Source: a virus
Direction: 5' to 3' (one strand)
DNA length: 23,853 nucleotides
IMG/VR virus record: IMGVR_UViG_3300042484_000447
Location: 1 to 23,853 of that record
A program made the translations under genes and the position numbers. Under the pieces are notes generated by a model. The model did no database searches. It had not been told where the DNA came from and saw only the letters and a program-made list of their open reading frames with translations. This document shows, in pieces, positions 13,663-23,439 of the stretch (position 1 is the stretch's first letter; each line of letters opens with the position of its first letter).

Positions 13663-15657
13663 ATGGCAATTGGGCGTATTACTGGACCAATGCTGTTTAG
13701 CAACCTTGAGAGACAAGGTGTTAACCTAGCGATTGAAGCAAATTTACTCTATGTAGATGTAAACAACTTTCGCGTTGGCATAATAAACAGTAGTCCTCAG
13801 TACGCTCTTGATAGCTCAGGTAATGTTAAACTTGCAAATGTAATTGTCCAAGGTAGTACATTTTCCTCTAATACTGGAGTTATGTATTTTGGTAGTAATG
13901 CTAATGTTAGCATTGCAGGAGGATCGCCGGGATTTTTATTATCCACCGACGGTGCTGGAAATTTAACCTGGGCAAACGCATCTTCACTAGTCGGCGAAAT
14001 AAGTTCTACTCTATTAGGCAACACAATACAACTTGGATCAAACAGTTCCGGGTATCTAGTAAGTAATGCAGTCACACTAACTACAACAACCTCAGTGACA
14101 AACGGTATTGCACAATTGAATCAAGTATTAGGAAAGTTAGTTCCGCCCTCTCCGCCAACGTTTCCTGGTGTCAGCACTATTACAATTAGCACCCTATCAA
14201 CTTATATAATGGCGTTAGCACAAGGTAGCCAAGTTGATCTGACTGGTAATAGTAGAACAGTTGCAGCAGGAACAACAGTTGCTAATGTTCGTAGAGCAAG
14301 TTCATATACAACCTCAAACGTTAGCACAGTTGGTCCTGGTGATTCGGGAACTGTTACTGCCTATCTAAACAACACCAGCATGGGATCTCGTGCGTTGACT
14401 GTTGGGTCAGACAACGGTGTATATGGTCATTTGGTGATTGGTAACAATATTGATTACGGTGTTTATAACGGAACAGCACAAGGATTTTGGGAAAGCTGTA
14501 ATGTTTATGCAACCGGATCAAATGTTAGTCCGGGCTGGAACGAAGTTTTCATAAACCACACACAAGGATCCTCAACAAACACACGTTTCTGGTACTTTGA
14601 TAATAGTGCACCTGGAACACCAACTTTTAGTTCTACTAGTATTGCTATATCAAGCAATACAGTAAGTTATTCTAGTACAGTTCCTCACTTGACAAGTAGT
14701 GCAGGATTTACTTTAACATTTAATATTGCTCAACTAAGCGGCGACATGTTCCCAACATCGAATAATATGGTAACAGGAACAGCCGCAGGTGCATTTGGTG
14801 CGCCGGCAACAATTACATACAGCTCAGCAGGCGTTAGTTGGCCATTGGCGGCTAATTTATATGTTAGTTCTGGCAGCGTAGCCTGTGCAACTACGTCAAA
14901 TATTATTTCAGGATTTGGATCAAGTAGTAGTGGACCAACGTTAAGTTGTAGTAACAGCTACAATACAGGAACACAAAACTTTCCACCAGGTGTTACGGTA
15001 CTTTACAAAACAGGTACTGGTAACCAAATTGAAGAAACCAGTATGACCATTGCAGCAGGTGTTGGCAGTGGATCAGGTAATCCTTATCGTATTGTAAATC
15101 CAGGTAGCACAGATAATCCAACTTATAGTGCTAGTGCAACAGCATTTAATAGTACCTCGACTACTTTACAAGTTTATGATGCCACAGTTGTGGCAGCAGT
15201 ATTAAAACATGATCAACTGAATTACAGCACAGGATATTTGCCAGTTGGACCTAATTTAAGTTCTGGACGAAGCGGAAGTCAGTATTACACTTTTGCGTTT
15301 GTTAGAACAGCAGTTTCAAAATTTGATATTAGGTATACAGGCACAATTGCCGGACTATGGGTAGCATTACCAGGTAGCACGATAGACACCAGCTCAACAC
15401 TAAACGGTTGGGTAGATATGGGTATTGCGTATGCAGGATCAGGTGTGCCTGGCGCAGGCGCAGGTGGCAACGGCAGCAATGGTTGCGCCTTGGGTGGACT
15501 AGCAGTATTCAACTCTGCACAAACTAACAAGAGTGTAACTTGTACTTTTGGAACGGTAAGTAGTTCTAGTACAGCAACAAATGAGATTTATGTAAGAGTA
15601 AAATTAACCAGCGGACAAACGGTGTCGGCATTATCTATACAGGCAGCAAGTAACTAA
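13663..15657 (+). CDS. Large tail fibre/adhesin-like virion protein (664 residues)
   Basis: The N-terminus, MAIGRITGPMLFSNLERQGV followed by NLLYVDVNNFRVGI, resembles large virion proteins of aquatic T4-like phages, and the SSPQYALDSSGNVKLANVIV segment is a common fibre attachment motif. The long remainder is Ser/Thr/Gly/Asn-rich beta sequence with few charges. A Gly-rich loop (GSGVPGAGAGGNGSNG) lies at about residues 590-606, and Cys residues are scattered in the last half. Such proteins form fibres or baseplate-attached adhesins that bind the host. A 'GTGNQIEETSMTIAAG' region and a final beta domain (RVKLTSGQTVSALSIQAASN) could be the receptor-facing part. AAGGA overlapping the upstream stop is the ribosome binding site. 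Its stop overlaps the next start by one base (TAATG). Confidence 0.75.
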   Translation: MAIGRITGPMLFSNLERQGVNLAIEANLLYVDVNNFRVGIINSSPQYALDSSGNVKLANVIVQGSTFSSNTGVMYFGSNANVSIAGGSPGFLLSTDGAGNLTWANASSLVGEISSTLLGNTIQLGSNSSGYLVSNAVTLTTTTSVTNGIAQLNQVLGKLVPPSPPTFPGVSTITISTLSTYIMALAQGSQVDLTGNSRTVAAGTTVANVRRASSYTTSNVSTVGPGDSGTVTAYLNNTSMGSRALTVGSDNGVYGHLVIGNNIDYGVYNGTAQGFWESCNVYATGSNVSPGWNEVFINHTQGSSTNTRFWYFDNSAPGTPTFSSTSIAISSNTVSYSSTVPHLTSSAGFTLTFNIAQLSGDMFPTSNNMVTGTAAGAFGAPATITYSSAGVSWPLAANLYVSSGSVACATTSNIISGFGSSSSGPTLSCSNSYNTGTQNFPPGVTVLYKTGTGNQIEETSMTIAAGVGSGSGNPYRIVNPGSTDNPTYSASATAFNSTSTTLQVYDATVVAAVLKHDQLNYSTGYLPVGPNLSSGRSGSQYYTFAFVRTAVSKFDIRYTGTIAGLWVALPGSTIDTSSTLNGWVDMGIAYAGSGVPGAGAGGNGSNGCALGGLAVFNSAQTNKSVTCTFGTVSSSSTATNEIYVRVKLTSGQTVSALSIQAASN

Positions 15658-17519
15658 TGGCTATTACAGACGCACAAAAGGTAGACTTACTATATAAGAA
15701 AATTGGTTTTGGTGTAGCCAAAACAGATACCTCTGCGTTTAAAAGTCCCAGTAACGAAGCCAATGCTAGCCCGTTATTAACACGCGGCGACACTATTTGG
15801 GTAGAAAGTTCTGCAATACCAGCAACCAAACCGGTATCAAATAGCTCAGTCGTGTTGTTGTATCAAGACACAGTATCTAGCACGATTCAGGCCACATTAG
15901 ATGCAACAGTCAGTGGTACCAATAGAACTTGGTTAACAAATCTAAGAGATTGGATTCCGGCTGAATTTGGATCTGACTATCAAGTTAAGATTTATGCTGA
16001 TACAAATGGCAGCACTACTCCTCAGACTACGGGTACGCAATTGTTTTCAGATGGATCCGGTAATAATGATTCGTGGTATTTTGATTACCAATCTGGGATA
16101 TTAAATTTCCCAGATACAAATGTTCCCACAGCAGTGTCTGGAAAAAGGATTTTTGTTGTTGGCGCACGGTATGCAGGCCTTAAAGGTATAGGTACATTAT
16201 CCAATTTAGATATTGGTAATTTAAATGTTAATAGCATGAGTATTAACAATGCATCAATACTAGGTGGATATTTAACGAATATCGCAAACATAACTGCACT
16301 GACCTCAAACATTGGATCGTTGTACTCAGCAATACTTAACATAACATCAGCAAACATTCAAACAGGCTGGGTAGGTAATTTAAGCACCGGCAATGCAGTT
16401 ATCAGTGGCGGATATATTTCATCGTTATCTAATGTTACTGCAATCACTGGCAACACGCAATCTTGGTATACTACCAGTTTAAATAGTACCTCGGCGAATA
16501 TTACAACTTTATCAACTAGCAATTTTAGCACAGCCAATGCATTAATTACCAGTGGTATATTATATAATACCAACATACAGGCTAATAATTTCAGCACAGC
16601 CAACGCATTAATCACTGGTGGTGTGTTAAACAATGTTGATATTCAAGCAAACAATTTTAGTGCAGCTAATGTACTAATTACCAGCGGCAATGTTACTGCG
16701 AACATATCAGGTAATGTCACAGGAACGTTTGGTAATTTTAGTGGTAATGTTAATGCAGATTGGTTTGTTGGAAATGTTGATGCTACTGTTGCAAATTTTT
16801 CAGACTTAGTTTATGCTAATTCTAACTTAACAGTAACAGGGAACTTAACTGCTTTTGGTAATATATTAACACAAAAAATCACTAGTTCTACTGGCGATCT
16901 ACATATTAGTGCCGCAACCAATGATCCTAATAATATTATTAGATTTGACAGCGTAAGCGCACTGGATATTGCTTCCGGGACCACAAACGAAAGACCACCA
17001 ACTCCAGATTACGGGTATCTAAGATATAATATAGATTATGGTTCAATTGAATGGTGGACTGGTGTGTCTTGGGTTCAAGGTATTCAAAATATTTCATCCG
17101 AGATTATAAATCCTGATGGTATTAACAATACATTCACACTAAGTCAAATAGCCACTGAAAACTCAATTTTAGTTAATATCAATGGTACTATACAACAAGC
17201 AGGATCCGGTGCGTATAGTGTTGCTGGGAATCAGATTACATTTGCTGAAATTCCGCTAGTCACTGATATAATTGAAATTAGATTTATTGCTGGTGGTGTT
17301 GCTGTTACCAGTTATGGTAACACACAAGTTGGTGCATATTTGACTAGCTATACAGGTAATATTTCTGCTGCAAATATTACTACATCTGGTAACACCACAG
17401 TGAGCGGAAATTTAAATATAGCATCAACCTCCGGAACCCCTGGCAATACGGCTAGCCCAGCTAGTTGGCTCAAAGTCCATGTAGGCGGAGTAGAGTATTT
17501 CATGCCACTTTACCAATAA
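15657..17519 (+). CDS. Tail fibre protein with repeated NFSTANALIT units (620 residues)
   Basis: The N-terminal 190 residues form a distinct domain (AQKVDLLYKKIGFGVAKTDT, SPSNEANASPLLTRGDTIWV, then DWIPAEFGSDYQVKIYAD and WYFDYQSGILNFPD) of a type I associate with structural proteins of aquatic T4-like phages; it probably anchors the fibre. Repeats follow with forms of NFSTANALITSGILYNTNIQ, about 17-25 residues apart, related to those of the next, much larger fibre. Near the C-terminus are the RYN...EWW and NINGTIQQ...QITFAEIP modules, and the last 30 residues read ASWLKVHVGGVEYFMPLYQ, an end typical of phage proteins that finish in a short conserved strand. It overlaps the preceding stop by one base. 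The protein should form a trimeric or otherwise extended beta fibre; the repeat length could vary between strains. Confidence 0.78.
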   Translation: MAITDAQKVDLLYKKIGFGVAKTDTSAFKSPSNEANASPLLTRGDTIWVESSAIPATKPVSNSSVVLLYQDTVSSTIQATLDATVSGTNRTWLTNLRDWIPAEFGSDYQVKIYADTNGSTTPQTTGTQLFSDGSGNNDSWYFDYQSGILNFPDTNVPTAVSGKRIFVVGARYAGLKGIGTLSNLDIGNLNVNSMSINNASILGGYLTNIANITALTSNIGSLYSAILNITSANIQTGWVGNLSTGNAVISGGYISSLSNVTAITGNTQSWYTTSLNSTSANITTLSTSNFSTANALITSGILYNTNIQANNFSTANALITGGVLNNVDIQANNFSAANVLITSGNVTANISGNVTGTFGNFSGNVNADWFVGNVDATVANFSDLVYANSNLTVTGNLTAFGNILTQKITSSTGDLHISAATNDPNNIIRFDSVSALDIASGTTNERPPTPDYGYLRYNIDYGSIEWWTGVSWVQGIQNISSEIINPDGINNTFTLSQIATENSILVNINGTIQQAGSGAYSVAGNQITFAEIPLVTDIIEIRFIAGGVAVTSYGNTQVGAYLTSYTGNISAANITTSGNTTVSGNLNIASTSGTPGNTASPASWLKVHVGGVEYFMPLYQ

Positions 17520-17567
17520 TTTTACCGCGTAAAAACACACACACAGATAGACCCTTTTTGAATTTTG

Positions 17568-17575
17568 GCTAAATA
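17568..17575 (+). promoter_or_regulatory. Late promoter-like element GCTAAATA
   Basis: It lies in the 90-base gap before the giant fibre gene, 34 bases upstream of the ATG at 17610. A GAGGGA ribosome binding site follows at 17596-17601. No clear terminator precedes it, so the giant fibre may be read both from here and by read-through. Confidence 0.5.
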
Positions 17576-17609
17576 CTCATATTAACAATAATACTGAGGG
17601 ATTTCCAAT

Positions 17610-20600
17610 ATGGCCGTTACAAGAATTAAGAATAATCAGATTACTGATAGTACAATTACGTTTCAAAAAATTGCATCAGGCACATTAACTGGCGGTCTTT
17701 TTAATGCTAATTTAACATTAAATTCTAATGTTAGTATTGTTGGTAACTTACAAGTAACTGGAAATACTACCACAGTTAACTCCATTGATACCTTAGTTAA
17801 CGATCCGTTAATCACTCTGAATAATGGTTATGTTGGTAGTCCTTCTTATGATGTAGGTATTCTGTTTAATCGTGCTCTGGGCAGCTTAGGTAATTACGGT
17901 GGTAAAAATGCTGCATTAGTGTGGTCTGAAACCGACGGCGCATTTATCGTAGTACTAACTACAGAAACTGGTACCACATCTGGTACAATTAATAGAGCAT
18001 TTAAAGCTAATCTGGTCGCTGGTAACGTAACAGTGGCCAATGCATTAGTAGCCGACTCTGCAAATATTTCTTCATTGGTCACTAGCAGTTTAACGTTATC
18101 AACACTACGAGCAACAGGTAATATTCTTGCTGACTCAGGTACAACTAGTACCACTTACACAACAGGTGCAATAGTTGTACCTAACGATGGCGGTGTTGGC
18201 ATTGGCGGTAACTTAAATGTACGTGGAACATCAGATTTTACAGGAAATATTACAGCAGGTAATATTTTAGTATCAGGCAATATCAATGTAACTGTTGGTG
18301 CTGTTGCAAGTAGCTATGGTGTGTTTTACGGCAACGCCGGCGGTGTTGGTGCATTGTATGCTGGCACAACCGGCTATACCCCAATTGATCATACAGTACT
18401 TCAGTTGACTGCGGATTTGAATAATTATGCTCAGGTAAACTTTCAAAATATTAATACAGGTTCAAAAGCATCATCTGACTTTGTGGCAACAGCAGATAAC
18501 GGCGATGATACTGATGGTTTCATTGATGTTGGTATAACTTCAAGCACATACGCAGATCCTGCTTTCCCAGGAATCTATCCAAACGACGGATACTTGATTC
18601 ATCATTCAGCATTAACTAGAGGCAATTTATTAATATTCTCTCACACCGAAGGATCGTCAATTAAGTTTCACGTTGGTGATTATGGTGATGCTAATGTAAA
18701 AGTAACAATTACTAATTCTGGTTTACGTGTAAACACAACTACCACTAGTACATCTACTACCAGTGGCGCATTGATTGTATCTGGTGGACTTGGTGTTAAC
18801 GGTAACATTCATGCTGCAGCAATTAACGCAACACCAATTGGTAATACTGTACCAAGCACCGGTGCGTTTACTACATTAACCGGGACAGATTTTAGTACAA
18901 CTACTTTAGTAGCAACAAACTTTAGTACAGCTAATGCTCGTATAACCGGCGGCTACGCAGACAATTTTCCAATTGGTGCAAATACAGCAGCACCTGGTAC
19001 ATTTACTACAGTCAACGCCACAACTATAGATGCAGGCACGAGCACAATTGCTACAGTTAATACTACCACCGCTAACATTACTGATTCTAAAACTACTACA
19101 GGCGTAGTTACAAACTTTAGTACTGCCAATGCAGTTGTTACCGGTGGTTATCTAAGTGGATTAGCAAATATAATTGCCACAACTGGTAATGTTGGCACTT
19201 GGTATGCTGCTACATTAAATGCAACTAATGCAAACATTACTGGTGCAGTTGCATTAGGTAGTTTAAACACGGCTAATGCAGTTATCACCGGTGGGTACAT
19301 AAACGGATTAGCCAACCTAACTGCAACTACAACACAAACAACAAACCTCAGTACAGGTAATGCAGTTATCACCGGTGGGTACATAAACGGATTAGCCAAC
19401 CTAACTGCAACTACAACACAAACAACAAACCTCAGTACAGGTAATGCAGTTATCACTGGTGGTTACATAGAAGGATTAGGAAATCTAACTGTTACAACTG
19501 GTAACGTTGGATCTTGGTATGCTGCTACATTGAATGCAAGCGCAGCTAATATTACCGGTGCAGTTGCATTAGGTAGTTTAAACACAGCCAATGCAGTTAT
19601 TACTGGTGGTTATATAAACAGCCTTGCTAATATTACAGCAACTACTGCCCAATTTACCAATCTATCAACAGCCAATGCAGTCGTCACTGGTGGTTATATA
19701 AACGGATTAGCAAACATAACTGCTACCACTGGTGATGTTGGATCTTGGTATGCGGCTACATTGAATGCAAGTGCAGCTAATATTAGTGGCCCATTATTTG
19801 CTACAAGTTTAAACACAGCCAATGCAGTCGTCACTGGTGGTTATATAAACGGATTAGCAAACATAACTGCTACCACTGGTGATGTTGGATCTTGGTATGC
19901 AGCCACATTAAATGCCACTGCAGGCAATATTGGAACCCTTGCTGTAACAACTGGATTGAGTACTGCTAATGCTCGCATCACAGGAGGATATGCAGATAAC
20001 TTCCCAATTGGTGCAAACACAAAAGCAACTGGTGCGTTTACTACGTTAACCGCAAATGATGCAACTACATTTACCGCTGCGACACAATCGGACAATACCT
20101 CAACTGGTGCTGTAGTAGTAACTGGTGGTGTTGGTATTGGTGCTAACTTAAATGTTGGTGGTAACATTACTGTAACAGGAAACTTAACAGTCCAAGGAAC
20201 AACCACAACAGTTAACTCAACAACAGTTGATGTTGCTGACCTAAACATTACAATTGCAAAAGGCGCAGCAAGTGCGGCTGCTGCAAACGGAGCCGGTCTA
20301 ACTGTTGATGGTGCAAATGCAACAATTACGTATGCAAACTCGGATGATAGTTGGAACTTCAACAAGAAAGTAAACCTAACTGGAATTACTGTAGCAAGTG
20401 CAAATATTACCAACGGTAATGTTACAACTCTATACGCTCAAAACTTTAGTACAGGTAATGCAATTATCACTGGTGGTAATATTGAAATTGATACACCTGG
20501 TGGAAATTCATCATTTGTACAAGCTGACCATGTTGAAGGATATTACGGAGTTTTTGGCAATTTAATTTCGGCTAACGTTGAAATATCTGGTGGTAATGTA

Positions 20601-23411
20601 ACTAGCATGTGGTCTGTGTCAACTAATAATGCTATTATCACCGGCGGTGCAATTAACAATACAGGAATTGGATTTACTACACCTGCAACTGGCAACTTTA
20701 CTACAGCAAACGCTACTACTGTTACTGCATATACAGTTGACACTTTTTTATCAAACACAACCACTGCTAATATTACAACACTAGTTGCCACTAATTTCTC
20801 AAGCGGCAATGCTAGAATCACCGGTGGATACGCAGACAATTTCCCAATTGGTGCCAATGTTAAATCAACCGGTTCATTTACAACACTTACAGCTGACTCG
20901 TTTATATTAGCCGGCTCAGACACAACCAATGCTAACATTGTTAGTGCTAATATTTTAACTGGAGTAGTTGGCAACCTAAGTTCAGGTAACACTAGAATCA
21001 CTGGCGGGTATGCTGACAATTTCCCCTTGGGTGCTAATACAGCAAGTACTGGTAATTTTACTACAGCAAATGCCGCCACAGTTGATGCATATACAGTTAA
21101 CGCAACTACTCAAAACGCAACTACAGGAAACATTACAAACCTTAGCACTCCAACAATTGATACTGGAAATATTACAGCCTGGGGGGCCAATATTACGTCA
21201 GGTAATATCACAACCTTAGCCACTGGTACAGCAACTATAGTAACGGTTAATACTACCACTGCCAATATTACGGATTCTAAGACTACCACTGGCGTAGTTA
21301 CAAACTTTAGCACTGGTAATGCTCGTATCACTGGTGGTTACGCAGATAACTTCCATATTGGCGCAAACACTGCAGCCACTGGTACATTTACACAAGTAAC
21401 AGTATCAGGCGAAACAAAAACTGCAACACTAAATGCAACATCAAACGTTTATCTAAGTCCACAATCTGGTGCAGCAACAGTTACTATTAATCCACTGACG
21501 CCAGGTAATATGGACAACATGACCGTTGGTGCCACAAGTGCAGCAAACGTTTATGCAAGTAACTTTAGATCAGCAACTAGTTTATGGGCAGCAACGACCG
21601 GACCAGTCTGGATTAAAGGTGGCACTGGAACTAGTGGAATCAATAGTATACCAATTGGTGCTGTGGATCCTTCAACTGCGGTGTTTACGACTCTAACTGC
21701 GACCACAGCAAATGCATCAACGGTCAATATAACCAGCGGCAATATTACTACATTGTTTGCACAAAACTTTAGTACCAGTAATATAGTTATTACTGGAGGC
21801 GAGCTAAGTGGCCTCAGTGGCATATATGCAACAACTGGTAATATTACCAACTTTAGTACTGCTAATGCACAAGTAACAGGTGGGTATGCAGACAATTTCC
21901 CAATTGGCGCAAACGTTCCTGCAACTGGTGCGTTTACCACACTAACTGCGGTCTCGTTTACCCCTGCAGCAATCCAAGCGCAAGCAATTGGAAATGTAAC
22001 ACCAGGAACCGGCGCATTCACTACACTAAGTGCCACTGGTACACTGATCACTGGTGGTAATATTGTTAATACCAGTAACACTACTACGGTATACACAGCA
22101 GCCGCAGGAACAGCAAACACAACTGGAGCGTTAGTAATAACTGGTACAGGTGGTGCAGCAATTAACGGCAATGTGTATGTTGGTCAAGGCATGGTTATTA
22201 ACGGTAACAAGTCAGCACACGACACTATAATCAGAGGTGTCAATGAGCGTAGCTTGGTATTTGTTGTAGCAGACAGCACTTACGATCAAGTCGGAATAGG
22301 CGGCAACCTAACTGCAGCCAATATTACACAAGGTGCCAAATTTGGTGTTTACAGCACAGATTCCTTGTTACTACCAGTTGGGCCAAGCTCCGAAAGACCA
22401 AGTGCAAAAGGATTCACTGACGTTGAAGGTATGCTTCGCTTCAATACCACTTCAGGACAACTTGAATATTATGGTAACGGGCAGTGGAATAATACCGGTA
22501 GTACATTTACTGTTATTACCGGAAGAACATTTGACGCAGCGTCAGGTAACCCATATGGTAACGTTGATGGGACAAATCAAACATTCACATTAAGTGCAAA
22601 TAGCAGTACCAATGGCACTGTGGTAAGCATTAACGGTGTGGTACAAATCCCAACAACTGCGTATAGCGTATCACTAGACCAAATTACCTTTACTGAAGCT
22701 CCGGCGATAGGTGACGTAATTGACACTAGAGTTATTACAACTACATCAACAGTCTCTGGAATAGCAGGTCCAAATGGATTTAATAGTTTTCAAGCATCGA
22801 ATGATTATTTAAGTTTCTACACTGGCAATGTTTCGCTAGGCACAGTTGAAAACTGGAGAATTGATACACACGGAGATTTCTACCCAGTAACCACTAGCAA
22901 TATTGGATCACCAACTAACCGTGTTGATTACTTCTTTGGTAGTAACATTAACCTAAGCGGCGGATCAATTACTGGTGCTACAGTAAGTAGCGGTAGCTTG
23001 GACGATACAGTAATTGGAGGAAACGTTGCTCGTTCCGGGGACTTTACAACATTGTCTGCTAACGGTACCTTTACAACCAATGCTGAGATTGTTACTAATG
23101 ATATCAGAGGAAAGTATGTTGCTCCTGGACTGACTGATGCAGTTTACGGGTTTAATAAAGCAGTGTATCGTAGCGGTAAGTTCTTTGTACAATTAAGCGA
23201 CGAAAGCGGCACAGAATATCAAGCAGCAGAAGTTGTTTGTGTACACAACGGGACCACTCCAACTATTGAAGTGTACGGAGTTACCTACACAGGTGCTGCT
23301 AATCTTGCTACGTTCTCGTCAAATATTGCAGGTAGCACAGTTTATTTAAATGCAAGCAGTGCAGGAGCCAATTTGGCAATTAAAGTTACACCAACATTAA
23401 TGAAGATATAA
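17610..23411 (+). CDS. Giant repetitive tail fibre/adhesin (1933 residues)
   Basis: The N-terminus (MAVTRIKNNQITDSTITFQK) leads into a GNLQVTGNTTTVNS module (about residues 44-58) and a conserved fibre domain with DFVATADNGDDTDGFIDVG and YPNDGYLIHHS (about 278-375). The centre (about 400-1530) holds many repeats of the form TANAxITGGYxxGLANITAT and about eleven copies of a PIGANTxxxGxFTTLTA motif, the last ones further on; a second GNTTxVNS-like module lies near 845-880. Near the C-terminus are MLRFNTTSGQLEYY, SINGVVQIP...QITFTEAP and a terminal domain with KFFVQLSDESGTEYQAAEVV followed by VHNGTTPTIEVYGV, seen in many T4-like fibre proteins. It should be a long beta-structured host-binding fibre. 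Exact DNA repeats inside the gene indicate recent expansion. Confidence 0.85.
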   Translation: MAVTRIKNNQITDSTITFQKIASGTLTGGLFNANLTLNSNVSIVGNLQVTGNTTTVNSIDTLVNDPLITLNNGYVGSPSYDVGILFNRALGSLGNYGGKNAALVWSETDGAFIVVLTTETGTTSGTINRAFKANLVAGNVTVANALVADSANISSLVTSSLTLSTLRATGNILADSGTTSTTYTTGAIVVPNDGGVGIGGNLNVRGTSDFTGNITAGNILVSGNINVTVGAVASSYGVFYGNAGGVGALYAGTTGYTPIDHTVLQLTADLNNYAQVNFQNINTGSKASSDFVATADNGDDTDGFIDVGITSSTYADPAFPGIYPNDGYLIHHSALTRGNLLIFSHTEGSSIKFHVGDYGDANVKVTITNSGLRVNTTTTSTSTTSGALIVSGGLGVNGNIHAAAINATPIGNTVPSTGAFTTLTGTDFSTTTLVATNFSTANARITGGYADNFPIGANTAAPGTFTTVNATTIDAGTSTIATVNTTTANITDSKTTTGVVTNFSTANAVVTGGYLSGLANIIATTGNVGTWYAATLNATNANITGAVALGSLNTANAVITGGYINGLANLTATTTQTTNLSTGNAVITGGYINGLANLTATTTQTTNLSTGNAVITGGYIEGLGNLTVTTGNVGSWYAATLNASAANITGAVALGSLNTANAVITGGYINSLANITATTAQFTNLSTANAVVTGGYINGLANITATTGDVGSWYAATLNASAANISGPLFATSLNTANAVVTGGYINGLANITATTGDVGSWYAATLNATAGNIGTLAVTTGLSTANARITGGYADNFPIGANTKATGAFTTLTANDATTFTAATQSDNTSTGAVVVTGGVGIGANLNVGGNITVTGNLTVQGTTTTVNSTTVDVADLNITIAKGAASAAAANGAGLTVDGANATITYANSDDSWNFNKKVNLTGITVASANITNGNVTTLYAQNFSTGNAIITGGNIEIDTPGGNSSFVQADHVEGYYGVFGNLISANVEISGGNVTSMWSVSTNNAIITGGAINNTGIGFTTPATGNFTTANATTVTAYTVDTFLSNTTTANITTLVATNFSSGNARITGGYADNFPIGANVKSTGSFTTLTADSFILAGSDTTNANIVSANILTGVVGNLSSGNTRITGGYADNFPLGANTASTGNFTTANAATVDAYTVNATTQNATTGNITNLSTPTIDTGNITAWGANITSGNITTLATGTATIVTVNTTTANITDSKTTTGVVTNFSTGNARITGGYADNFHIGANTAATGTFTQVTVSGETKTATLNATSNVYLSPQSGAATVTINPLTPGNMDNMTVGATSAANVYASNFRSATSLWAATTGPVWIKGGTGTSGINSIPIGAVDPSTAVFTTLTATTANASTVNITSGNITTLFAQNFSTSNIVITGGELSGLSGIYATTGNITNFSTANAQVTGGYADNFPIGANVPATGAFTTLTAVSFTPAAIQAQAIGNVTPGTGAFTTLSATGTLITGGNIVNTSNTTTVYTAAAGTANTTGALVITGTGGAAINGNVYVGQGMVINGNKSAHDTIIRGVNERSLVFVVADSTYDQVGIGGNLTAANITQGAKFGVYSTDSLLLPVGPSSERPSAKGFTDVEGMLRFNTTSGQLEYYGNGQWNNTGSTFTVITGRTFDAASGNPYGNVDGTNQTFTLSANSSTNGTVVSINGVVQIPTTAYSVSLDQITFTEAPAIGDVIDTRVITTTSTVSGIAGPNGFNSFQASNDYLSFYTGNVSLGTVENWRIDTHGDFYPVTTSNIGSPTNRVDYFFGSNINLSGGSITGATVSSGSLDDTVIGGNVARSGDFTTLSANGTFTTNAEIVTNDIRGKYVAPGLTDAVYGFNKAVYRSGKFFVQLSDESGTEYQAAEVVCVHNGTTPTIEVYGVTYTGAANLATFSSNIAGSTVYLNASSAGANLAIKVTPTLMKI
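19275..19442 (+). repeat. Exact tandem duplication, two 84-bp units
   Basis: Bases 19275-19358 and 19359-19442 are identical over 84 bp (28 codons); a third, diverged copy begins at 19443. Each unit encodes NAVITGGYINGLANLTATTT followed by QTTNLSTG. Lack of silent differences points to a very recent duplication or conversion. Confidence 0.95.
19668..19900 (+). repeat. Exact 86-bp direct repeat with 147-bp period
   Basis: Bases 19668-19753 and 19815-19900 are identical. The 147-bp spacing equals a 49-residue unit that contains ITGGYINGLANITATTGDVG-type sequence followed by SWYAATLNA. Diverged copies of this longer unit also occur near 19130-19260 and 19440-19590. Confidence 0.93.
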
Positions 23412-23439
23412 AAAATAGCCAACTGGGAGATATGGAACA

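Noticed and set aside
17531-17544. CA dinucleotide run as a phase-variable tract
   Set aside because: Only about five CA units, outside a coding frame and outside the promoter-like core; too short to support a claim.
19130-19930. CRISPR-like or tandem non-coding repeat array
   Set aside because: All repeats keep the reading frame of a single large protein and have no spacer-repeat regularity.
19841-20413. Long minus-strand open frames across the fibre gene (also 21551-22171 and 20543-21079)
   Set aside because: They are Val/Ala/Pro-rich mirrors of the repetitive Thr/Asn/Ala coding strand, without ribosome binding sites or a transcription context.
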